Source of the DNA: Microbulbifer mangrovi | GTDB taxonomy: Bacteria; Pseudomonadota; Gammaproteobacteria; Pseudomonadales; Cellvibrionaceae | DNA: 41,521 bases | Direction: 5' to 3' | Assembly: GCF_002009015.1 (NCBI RefSeq) | Contig: NZ_LZDE01000321.1 | Span: forward strand, 1 to 41,521 | In this document: in pieces, positions 35,090 through 41,521 of the stretch | Layout: each line of letters opens with the position of its first letter | How positions within the stretch are numbered: the stretch's first letter is position 1 | Notes under the pieces: generated by a model | What the model was told of the DNA's origin: nothing | Seen by the model: the letters and a program-made list of their open reading frames with translations, nothing else | The model's database searches: none | Position numbers and translations under genes: made by a program

Positions 35090-37825
35090 ATGAATTCCAT
35101 GCAGCTGGCCCATATCCCGCACTTTCAGAAGCCCCTATTCTTCTTCGATCAGTCGCGCTTTCGGCGCGACCTGAACGAGGGCGCACGCCCTACACTGGAA
35201 ATTTTCAAGGACGCTGTGGGCGCTGCCGATACCCATATGGCGCGCCGGTTTCGCGAGGGCGAGGACGTGCGCACCCTGGTCTACGAGCGCGCCCTGTTTG
35301 TGGACTGCCTGCTCCACTACGCCTGGCACCAGTTTCAGTGGCCCGACAATATCAGCCTGCTCGCCGTCGGCGGCTACGGCCGGGGCGAATTACACCCCAA
35401 GTCAGATATCGACCTGCTGATCCTGAGCGAGGACAAGCCAGACGAAGCGACGGTGGACAATATCGAGCGACTGGTCGCATTCCTGTGGGACCTGAAACTG
35501 GATATCGGTCACTCCGTCCGCACTATCGACCACTGCATGGAGATGGCCGCGGAAGACATTACCGTTGCCACCAACCTGCTTGAGTGCCGCACGGTAGTCG
35601 GCAATCCGGCCCTGAGCGAAGCCCTGAGCGAGCGCATGACCCCAGAGAAGATCTGGGCCGCAGACGCCTTCTTCAGTGCCAAGTACAACGAACAGCAAGC
35701 CCGCCACAGCAAACAGCAGGGCGCCGAATACAATCTGGAACCCAACATCAAAAACGCCCCCGGCGGTCTGCGTGATATCCAGACCATCAACTGGGTCGCC
35801 AAGCGTTACTTCCAGGTACGTACCCTCAAGCAACTGCAAGGTAAAGGCTTCTTTACCGAGGAAGAGTTCGCCATTCTGCAATCCGGCGAGGATTTCCTGT
35901 GGCGGGTGCGCTATGGCCTGCATTTGCTGGCCGGTCGCCCTGAAGAGCGACTGCTATTCGATTACCAGCGCGAGCTGGCACGGGAATTCGGCTACAAAGA
36001 CAACGACACCCACCTGGCTGTCGAGCAGTTCATGCACACCTATTACCGGATCGTGATGGCGCTGCGCGAGCTGAACGATGTACTGCTGCAGTTCCTGGAT
36101 GAAGTGATCCTGCAGCGGGGCAAGCATCTGCCGGTTACCCCCATCAATGAACGCTTCCAGCTGCGCGGCAACACCATCGAGGCCGCGGTCACCCGCACCT
36201 TTATCGAACATCCGCCCGCGCTGCTGGAAATCTTTGTGCTGATGGCCAACAACCCGGAAATTCATGGGGTCCGGGCCTCCACCATCCGCCTGATCCGCGA
36301 GCACCGCCACCTGATCGACGATGAGTTTCGCGCGGACCCAACTAACACCCGCCTGTTCATGCAGCTGCTGCGCAGCCCCCGCGGACTTTCCACCCAGCTC
36401 ACCCGGATGACTCGCTACGGCATTCTCGGCCGCTATTTGCCCGAGTTCGGCCGTGTCACCGGGCAGATGCAGCACGACCTGTTCCACATCTACACCGTGG
36501 ACGCCCACACCCTGCAGGTGGTTCGCAATATGCGCAGCTTCCGCGGCGAAGACGCGTGGGAGAAGTTCCCGCTCGCTGCCGAGATACTGTCGCGCATGCG
36601 CAAACCGGAATTGCTGTATATCGGCGGCCTGTATCACGATATTGCCAAGGGTCGCGGTGGCGATCACTCCAAACTCGGGGTAGCGGATGCGGATACATTC
36701 TGTCGTCGCCACGGTCTCTCTGCCCGGGATCGCCGGCTGGTGTGCTGGCTGGTGGAAAAACACCTGCTGATGAGTGCGGTATCGCAAAAACAGGATATTT
36801 CCGATCCGGAAGTGGTACACGCATTCGCCGCTGAAGTAGGCGACCGCGAACACCTGGATTACCTGTACGCACTGACCGTGGCGGACATCAACGCCACCAA
36901 CCCGGATCTGTGGAACAGCTGGCGCGCCAGCCTGATGCGCCAGCTCTACCAGCATACCCAGCGCGCCCTGCGCCGGGGACTGGAGAACCCCATCGATCGC
37001 GACGAAATCTACGAGGAAACCCAGGCTCAGGCGCGCAATATGCTGCGCGCCATGGGACTGCCGAGCAATGCGGTGGAAGACATCTGGTCGGAAATGGGTG
37101 AGGACTACTTTGTGCGCGAGAGCGCCGACAGCATCACCTGGCACACCGCCGCCATTTACCAACTGCAGAAGGACCCGGAACGGGACGCCGACAGCGATAC
37201 CGTGGTACTCACCCGCAACTCCGGCCCCGGCGAACACGACGGCGCTACCGAAGTCTTCATTTACACCCCGGATCGCCCCAATGTATTCGCCGCGGTGGTG
37301 ACCGGCCTCGACATGCTCAACCTGAACATCCACGACGCACGCCTGTACAGCTCTGCCGGCGGCTACACCCTGGATACCTTTTATGTGCTGGACGAGTCCG
37401 GCCAACCACTGCTGGATGAGCCCCATCGCCTGGAACAGATCCGCAACACCCTGCAGCAGGAACTGAAACTGGTGGAGGACTACTCCAAGGTGATCCAGCG
37501 CCGCACGCCGCGCCGCCTGAAGATGTTCCACCTGCCCAGCCAGGCCCACATCTCCACCGAACCGGAAGACACCTACAGCACTCTGGAAATCACCAGTGCT
37601 GACAGGCCAGGCCTGCTGGCCCGCATCGCACGTATCTTCATTACTCACGATCTGCGCCTGCACAACGCCAAGATCTCCACGCTGGGCGAGCGCGTCGAGG
37701 ATATTTTTCATATCACCGACGCCGACGACAAACCGTTGGACGACGAGCAACTGATCGAAACATTGGAACAGGCCATCTGCCAGGAGCTGGACGCCCATCA
37801 GGCGACGCTGCCTCCGCAGCCATAA
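35090..37825 (+). CDS. glnD: Bifunctional PII uridylyltransferase/uridylyl-removing enzyme
   Basis: GlnD senses glutamine and adds or removes UMP on PII proteins, controlling nitrogen assimilation. From the ATG at 35090 it has 911 residues. The nucleotidyltransferase motif GGYGRGELHPKSDIDLL lies at 94-110, and the HD hydrolase site GLYHDIAKGRGGDHS at about 513. Two C-terminal ACT domains start near 720 (VFIYTPDRPNVFAAV) and 832 (LEITSADRPGLLARI). An in-frame GTG at 35012 would add 26 residues with no family resemblance. Neither start has a strong ribosome-binding site, so the start is uncertain. Confidence 0.96.
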   Translation: MNSMQLAHIPHFQKPLFFFDQSRFRRDLNEGARPTLEIFKDAVGAADTHMARRFREGEDVRTLVYERALFVDCLLHYAWHQFQWPDNISLLAVGGYGRGELHPKSDIDLLILSEDKPDEATVDNIERLVAFLWDLKLDIGHSVRTIDHCMEMAAEDITVATNLLECRTVVGNPALSEALSERMTPEKIWAADAFFSAKYNEQQARHSKQQGAEYNLEPNIKNAPGGLRDIQTINWVAKRYFQVRTLKQLQGKGFFTEEEFAILQSGEDFLWRVRYGLHLLAGRPEERLLFDYQRELAREFGYKDNDTHLAVEQFMHTYYRIVMALRELNDVLLQFLDEVILQRGKHLPVTPINERFQLRGNTIEAAVTRTFIEHPPALLEIFVLMANNPEIHGVRASTIRLIREHRHLIDDEFRADPTNTRLFMQLLRSPRGLSTQLTRMTRYGILGRYLPEFGRVTGQMQHDLFHIYTVDAHTLQVVRNMRSFRGEDAWEKFPLAAEILSRMRKPELLYIGGLYHDIAKGRGGDHSKLGVADADTFCRRHGLSARDRRLVCWLVEKHLLMSAVSQKQDISDPEVVHAFAAEVGDREHLDYLYALTVADINATNPDLWNSWRASLMRQLYQHTQRALRRGLENPIDRDEIYEETQAQARNMLRAMGLPSNAVEDIWSEMGEDYFVRESADSITWHTAAIYQLQKDPERDADSDTVVLTRNSGPGEHDGATEVFIYTPDRPNVFAAVVTGLDMLNLNIHDARLYSSAGGYTLDTFYVLDESGQPLLDEPHRLEQIRNTLQQELKLVEDYSKVIQRRTPRRLKMFHLPSQAHISTEPEDTYSTLEITSADRPGLLARIARIFITHDLRLHNAKISTLGERVEDIFHITDADDKPLDDEQLIETLEQAICQELDAHQATLPPQP

Positions 37826-37878
37826 CCGGGTAACGGCACCAGACTCCCAGAATAAACAGCCAGGCAAACAGAGCAATC

Positions 37879-39054
37879 ATGAACCCCAACTTGCAACAGC
37901 TGCAGCCCTACCCTTTCGCCAAGCTCGCCAAACTGAAAGCGGGCGTGGAAGCGCCCGCGGACCTCGCGCATATTGCGCTGTCGATCGGCGAACCCAAACA
38001 TACTCCACCGGCGTTTGTTCGGGACGAACTGATCGACAACCTCGACAAACTGGCCGCTTATCCGGTAACCAAAGGTCTGGATCCGCTGCGCGAAACCATC
38101 GCCCGCTGGCTGTGCGAGCGTTTCCAGCTGGACACCGTGAACGCAGACACTCAGGTGATCCCGGTGAACGGTACCCGCGAGGCGCTGTTCGCCTTCGCCC
38201 AGGCTGTGGTATCCCCCGGATCCAAGGTCCTGATGCCCAATCCCTTCTACCAGATATACGAAGGGGCAGCCTTCCTCGCTGGTGCCCATCCCCACTTTAT
38301 CAATTGCCGGGTCGAAACCGGGTTCAAGCCGGACTTCAACGCAGTTCCCGATTCCGTGTGGCAGCAGTGCGACCTGCTCTACCTGTGCACTCCGGGCAAC
38401 CCTACGGGTGCGTTGCTGGATATCGAAGATCTCAAAAAGCTGATTGCACTGGCGGACCAGTACGACTTCACTATTGCTTCCGACGAGTGCTATTCCGAGC
38501 TGTACTTTGACGAAGACAATCCGCCAGTGGGCCTGCTGCAGGCGTGCGCAGAACTCGGGCGCAGTGATTACCGCCGCTGCGTGGTGTTCCACAGCCTGTC
38601 GAAGCGCTCCAACCTGCCCGGTCTGCGCTCCGGGTTTGTCGCCGGCGACGGGGATATCCTGGAGAAATTCCTGCTCTACCGCACCTACCACGGCTGCGCC
38701 ATGCCTGTCCCAACCCAGTACGCCTCTATCGCTGCCTGGCAGGATGAGCAGCACGTTAAAGAAAACCGCGCGCTGTACCGGCAGAAGTTCGATGCCGTAC
38801 TGGAAATTCTCGACGGCTGCCTGGACGTACAGAAACCGGAGGCCAGCTTCTACCTTTGGCCGCGGGTTGGAGACGGCGAAACCTTCGCTCGCGAGCTGTT
38901 CCGCCAGCAGCATATCACCGTGCTTCCCGGCGCCTACCTGGCCCGCGAAGCCAACGGCGTCAATCCGGGTGCGGAATATGTTCGTATGGCCCTGGTCGCC
39001 ACCCTCGATGAATGCATTGAAGGGGCAAAACGCATCAAGCAGTTCTGCCGATAA
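37879..39054 (+). CDS. dapC: Succinyldiaminopimelate transaminase
   Basis: DapC transfers an amino group from glutamate to N-succinyl-2-amino-6-ketopimelate in the succinylase route to diaminopimelate and lysine. The 391-residue class I aminotransferase begins MNPNLQQLQPYPFAKLAKL, as in the DapC family. It has the PLP lysine in HSLSKRSNLPGLRSGF (Lys242) and the CTPGNPTGA and SDECYSELYF motifs. Its place between glnD and dapD matches Pseudomonas and supports the assignment over other aminotransferases. Confidence 0.94.
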   Translation: MNPNLQQLQPYPFAKLAKLKAGVEAPADLAHIALSIGEPKHTPPAFVRDELIDNLDKLAAYPVTKGLDPLRETIARWLCERFQLDTVNADTQVIPVNGTREALFAFAQAVVSPGSKVLMPNPFYQIYEGAAFLAGAHPHFINCRVETGFKPDFNAVPDSVWQQCDLLYLCTPGNPTGALLDIEDLKKLIALADQYDFTIASDECYSELYFDEDNPPVGLLQACAELGRSDYRRCVVFHSLSKRSNLPGLRSGFVAGDGDILEKFLLYRTYHGCAMPVPTQYASIAAWQDEQHVKENRALYRQKFDAVLEILDGCLDVQKPEASFYLWPRVGDGETFARELFRQQHITVLPGAYLAREANGVNPGAEYVRMALVATLDECIEGAKRIKQFCR

Positions 39055-39078
39055 GCGCATCCCGTAAACGAATCAACA

Positions 39079-39747
39079 ATGACCGCAAAGAATTTATTGA
39101 AAAAAGAACGCGTGGACTACGTGCTCAACCGACTGGAAGAGCTCTACCCGGAAACGCCCGTCCCGCTGGATCACTTTGATGCCTATTCCCTGCTGGTGGC
39201 GGTACTGCTGTCGGCGCAGTGCACCGATGAGCGCGTGAACCAGATAACGCCCGGGCTTTGGGCACTGGCAGGCAATCCGTACGATATGGCGAAAGTCCCC
39301 GTGGAAAAGATCCGCGAGGTTATTCGCCCCTGCGGACTGTCTCCACAAAAATCGAAAGCAATTCAGAAACTCTCGGAAATCCTGGTCAACGAATACCACG
39401 GCCAGGTACCGGAAAATATGGCAGCCCTGGAAACCCTGCCGGGCGTCGGCCACAAAACCGCGAGCGTGGTGATGGCACAGGCCTTCGGCCACCCTGCTTT
39501 CCCGGTGGACACTCACATCCACCGCCTGGCCCAGCGCTGGGGACTCACCTCGGGTAAAAACGTGGTGCAGACAGAAAAAGACCTGAAACGCCTGTTCCCC
39601 AAAGAAAAGTGGAACAAGTTGCACCTGCAGATCATTTTCTACGGCCGGGAGTTCTGCTCTGCCCGCGGCTGCGATGGCACAGTGTGCGAGATCTGTACTA
39701 CCTGCTACCCCGCACGCAAACACCCCAAAAAAATCAACAAGGCCTGA
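39079..39747 (+). CDS. nth: Endonuclease III-like DNA glycosylase with an atypical cysteine cluster
   Basis: The protein should excise oxidised pyrimidines and cut abasic sites. The 222-residue HhH-GPD protein has the helix-hairpin-helix LPGVGHKTASVV with catalytic Lys126 and the aspartate in FPVDTHIHR (Asp144), as in E. coli Nth Lys120 and Asp138. The C-terminal cysteines are Cys193, 198, 203, 206 and 209, spaced 4-4-2-2. The classical [4Fe-4S] spacing is C-x6-C-x2-C-x5-C. A cluster may still form with altered ligands, or a different metal may bind. It lies 24 bases after dapC in a lysine and nitrogen operon, away from the usual Rnf neighbours. Confidence 0.92.
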   Translation: MTAKNLLKKERVDYVLNRLEELYPETPVPLDHFDAYSLLVAVLLSAQCTDERVNQITPGLWALAGNPYDMAKVPVEKIREVIRPCGLSPQKSKAIQKLSEILVNEYHGQVPENMAALETLPGVGHKTASVVMAQAFGHPAFPVDTHIHRLAQRWGLTSGKNVVQTEKDLKRLFPKEKWNKLHLQIIFYGREFCSARGCDGTVCEICTTCYPARKHPKKINKA

Positions 39748-39787
39748 CTCCGCTATCAGGACGTCGAGTACAGATACAGGAAATTCC

Positions 39788-40132
39788 ATGATTACCATTT
39801 ACGGCATCAAGAATTGCGACACCGTAAAAAAGGCTCGCAAGTGGCTCGAGCAAAACAATGTGGAGTACCGTTTTCACGACTTCCGCGAAGACGGCATGGG
39901 CGATGTTCCCCTGCCCCAATGGCTGCGGGAGTTCGGCTGGGAGCAGGTATTGAACCGACGCTCTACCAGCTGGCGCGCACTGAGCGACGCGCAAAAGTCA
40001 GAAATGGATAACGCCAGTGCCGAATCGCTGGCCAGCGAAACCCCCACCCTTATCAAGCGTCCGGTAATGACCAAAGGCGACGACACCCTGTTTGGCTTCA
40101 AAGCCGACAGCTACGCCAGCTTCGTCAAGTAA
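39788..40132 (+). CDS. ArsC/Spx-like thioredoxin-fold protein (YffB family)
   Basis: The 114-residue protein from the ATG at 39788 has AGGAAA upstream. The N-terminal thioredoxin-fold segment (MITIYGIKNCDTVKKARKWL) has one conserved cysteine, Cys10. The later LNRRSTSWRALSD and PTLIKRPVMTKGD segments are typical of the ArsC/YffB family. It lacks the CxxC of Spx and has no arsenic genes nearby, so it is probably not an arsenate reductase. YffB members may act on glutathione-linked thiols, but the substrate is unknown. An ArsC-family gene also precedes dapD in Pseudomonas. Confidence 0.88.
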   Translation: MITIYGIKNCDTVKKARKWLEQNNVEYRFHDFREDGMGDVPLPQWLREFGWEQVLNRRSTSWRALSDAQKSEMDNASAESLASETPTLIKRPVMTKGDDTLFGFKADSYASFVK

Positions 40133-40205
40133 CACATGCGCAGCAAGCGAGTTACCGCACACTAAACCACTTGAAAAAATTCAGACTCAGGAAAAGGAAA
40201 CCATC

Positions 40206-41237
40206 ATGAGCAATGTATACAGCATCGGCTTCGGCGTCGGCACCTGCAACAGCAAGGGCGAATGGCTCGAAGTCTACTTCCCGCAACCCCTGCTGAATCC
40301 GGCGGACGAAGTTGCCAGCGCGGTGACCAGCACTCTGAACATTGACGGCGGCAATGTCGCTGTCGCACTGGAGCAAGCGCAGCTGCAACCGCTTGCAGAC
40401 CAGCTGGAAAGCGCCGGCGCCAACGAGCAAGCAGAGATTCTGCGCCAGTTTACCGGCAGCCAGCGCCCGCTGGTGGCCGTGGTCCTGCACAGTGACGACG
40501 CGCCGCAGTCTGTTCCGGAGGCCTACCTGAAACTGCACCTGCTGTCCCACCGCCTGGTGAAACCGCACGGCACCAAACTGGACGGCATTTTTGGCCAGCT
40601 GGCAAACGTTGCCTGGACCAACCAGGGCGCCATCGATCTCGAGGAACTGCCCCAGCGCCAGCTGGAAGCGCGTCTGAAAGGCGAGCTGCTGGAAGTTTCC
40701 TGCGTAGACAAATTTCCCAAGATGACCAATTACGTGGTACCGAAAGGCGTGCGTATTGCGCACACCGCCCGTGTGCGTCTCGGCGCCTACCTGGGCGAAG
40801 GTACCACCATCATGCATGAAGGCTTCGTAAACTTTAATGCGGGCACCGAAGGCCCGGGCATGATCGAAGGCCGTATTTCTGCGGGTGTATTCGTTGGCGC
40901 TGGCTCTGACCTGGGCGGCGGTAGCTCTACCATGGGCACCCTGTCCGGTGGTGGCAACATCGTGATCGCGCTCGGCGACGGCTGTCTGCTGGGGGCAAAC
41001 TCCGGTACCGGCATCCCTCTGGGTGACCGCTGCACTGTGGAATCCGGCCTGTACATCACCGCGGGCACCAAGGTTGCCGTGCTGGATGACAAGGGCGAAG
41101 TGGCTGAGTCCGTCAAAGCCCGCGACCTCGCGAACAAATCCGACCTACTGTTCCGTCGCAACTCCAGCACCGGTGCGGTTGAGTGTTTGACCAACAAAAG
41201 TGCAGTTGAGCTGAATGCGGAACTGCATAGCAACTAA
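40206..41237 (+). CDS. dapD: Tetrahydrodipicolinate N-succinyltransferase
   Basis: DapD adds succinyl from succinyl-CoA to tetrahydrodipicolinate, the step before DapC. The ATG at 40206, with AGGAAA upstream, gives 343 residues. This is the longer DapD class found in Pseudomonas, with an N-terminal domain (about 1-170) and a left-handed beta helix (about 180-300). Visible motifs are GVRIAHTARVRLGAYLGEGT, the glycine-rich GAGSDLGGGSSTMGTLSG and GANSGTGIPLGDRC. It ends the plus-strand operon; dapE is not in the window. Confidence 0.96.
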   Translation: MSNVYSIGFGVGTCNSKGEWLEVYFPQPLLNPADEVASAVTSTLNIDGGNVAVALEQAQLQPLADQLESAGANEQAEILRQFTGSQRPLVAVVLHSDDAPQSVPEAYLKLHLLSHRLVKPHGTKLDGIFGQLANVAWTNQGAIDLEELPQRQLEARLKGELLEVSCVDKFPKMTNYVVPKGVRIAHTARVRLGAYLGEGTTIMHEGFVNFNAGTEGPGMIEGRISAGVFVGAGSDLGGGSSTMGTLSGGGNIVIALGDGCLLGANSGTGIPLGDRCTVESGLYITAGTKVAVLDDKGEVAESVKARDLANKSDLLFRRNSSTGAVECLTNKSAVELNAELHSN

Positions 41238-41281
41238 TGTTGCGAGTAGCTACCGGGTCCACCTGATCGTATCCCGGTGGC

Positions 41282-41393
41282 GGCAAAGCACCTGGTGGAA
41301 TATTTCGGAATCGCTGTATATACATCCCTGTACGCTCCGGCGGTGCCATCCCTGGCACCGACGGTTCCGAAATATTCCACCAGGTACTTTGCC
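41282..41393. repeat. Compact inverted-repeat element with two internal TCCC-loop hairpins
   Basis: Arms at 41282-41310 and 41365-41393 are 29 bases each and complementary at 28 positions. The 54-base middle holds TACA-TCCC-TGTA (41321-41332) and an 8-bp stem CGGTGCCA-TCCC-TGGCACCG (41341-41360); both contain CATCCCTG. The TGTATATACA palindrome (41315-41324) adjoins. It could be an extragenic palindromic repeat or a tiny MITE-like element. No transposase is encoded. It also provides a large hairpin after dapD, but no T-run follows. Confidence 0.85.
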
Positions 41394-41470
41394 TTCAACC
41401 ATATTCATGTGCTTCGCCCGGAGTAATGGGTAACTCCATCTAGCTCCGATGAAACTCTGTACGTAGATAC

Positions 41471-41521
41471 GAAGGTCCGGCTGGCGGGGACTCCTTGCGA
41501 GACCTTCCGCGAGAGGGACCT
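41471..41521. repeat. Structured sequence cut by the right window edge
   Basis: GAAGGTC (41471-41477) can pair with GACCTTC (41501-41507). AGGTCC (41473-41478) can instead pair with GGACCT (41516-41521) at the very edge, so two alternative stems compete for one segment. The gene-free end from 41238 to 41521 otherwise holds only the inverted-repeat element and a weak ACCGGG/CCCGGT hairpin (41252-41278). Confidence 0.4.

Noticed and set aside
35954-37876. 640-codon open frame antisense to glnD
   Set aside because: It mirrors the well-supported glnD gene in another frame. Long antisense frames are common in GC-rich coding DNA, and its translation shows no domain.
37798-39060. 420-codon open frame antisense to dapC
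   Set aside because: dapC has clear PLP motifs on the other strand, and the antisense translation has no recognisable motif.
39788-40132. Arsenate reductase
   Set aside because: There is a single N-terminal cysteine, no ars genes nearby, and the YffB-type context before dapD. A general ArsC/Spx-like label is safer.
41113-41433. Short open frames on both strands sharing RFRNIPPG
   Set aside because: The shared peptide arises because both frames read through the arms of the inverted repeat; this is non-coding structure.

Overview
The window is a stretch of core chromosome from a marine-type gammaproteobacterium. The closest fit is the Cellvibrionales, with Microbulbifer or a relative as the best guess. 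I base this on gene content, a GC-rich codon pattern, a secreted pectinesterase beside housekeeping genes, and gene order resembling both Pseudomonas (xerD-dsbC-hom-thrC; map-glnD-dapC-dapD) and Escherichia coli (rpsP-rimM-trmD-rplS beside ffh, ypjD and yfjD; rpsB to rnhB). The genus is an inference. I see no tRNA or rRNA gene, CRISPR array, prophage or transposase, and no convincing new multi-gene system.

Left part (1-5.3 kb): prfB with its programmed frameshift; a divergent lipoprotein pectin methylesterase with a strong promoter and paired operator-like dyads; a CueR-type copper regulator with a MerR-style promoter; a lipoprotein of unknown function; and two small-molecule exporters. This is the most accessory-looking section. 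Positions 1-95, downstream of prfB, show no gene.

Second part (5.3-12.1 kb), minus strand: xerD, dsbC, hom, thrC and recJ. It covers chromosome dimer resolution, periplasmic disulfide isomerisation, threonine synthesis and single-strand exonuclease activity. dsbC is followed by a strong hairpin, and hom has its own promoter.

Third part (12.1-18.1 kb): the ribosomal operon rpsP-rimM-trmD-rplS and ffh on the minus strand, then ypjD and yfjD on the plus strand, divergent from ffh.

Fourth part (18.1-33.9 kb), minus strand: the envelope and translation supercluster, transcribed rpsB-tsf-pyrH-frr-uppS-cdsA-dxr-rseP-bamA-skp-lpxD-fabZ-lpxA-lpxB-rnhB. It joins translation factors, UMP kinase, isoprenoid and phospholipid precursor synthesis, sigma-E proteolysis, outer-membrane protein assembly and lipid A synthesis. 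dnaE, which often follows rnhB, is not there; rnhB converges on yfjD instead.

Right part (34.1-41.5 kb), plus strand: map-glnD-dapC-nth-ArsC/Spx-like-dapD, linking nitrogen sensing with the succinylase branch of lysine/diaminopimelate synthesis. nth has an atypical cysteine cluster. Beyond dapD lies a gene-free end containing a compact element with 29-bp inverted arms and two internal TCCC-loop hairpins. This is the most distinctive non-coding structure in the window. A second structured sequence is cut by the window edge.
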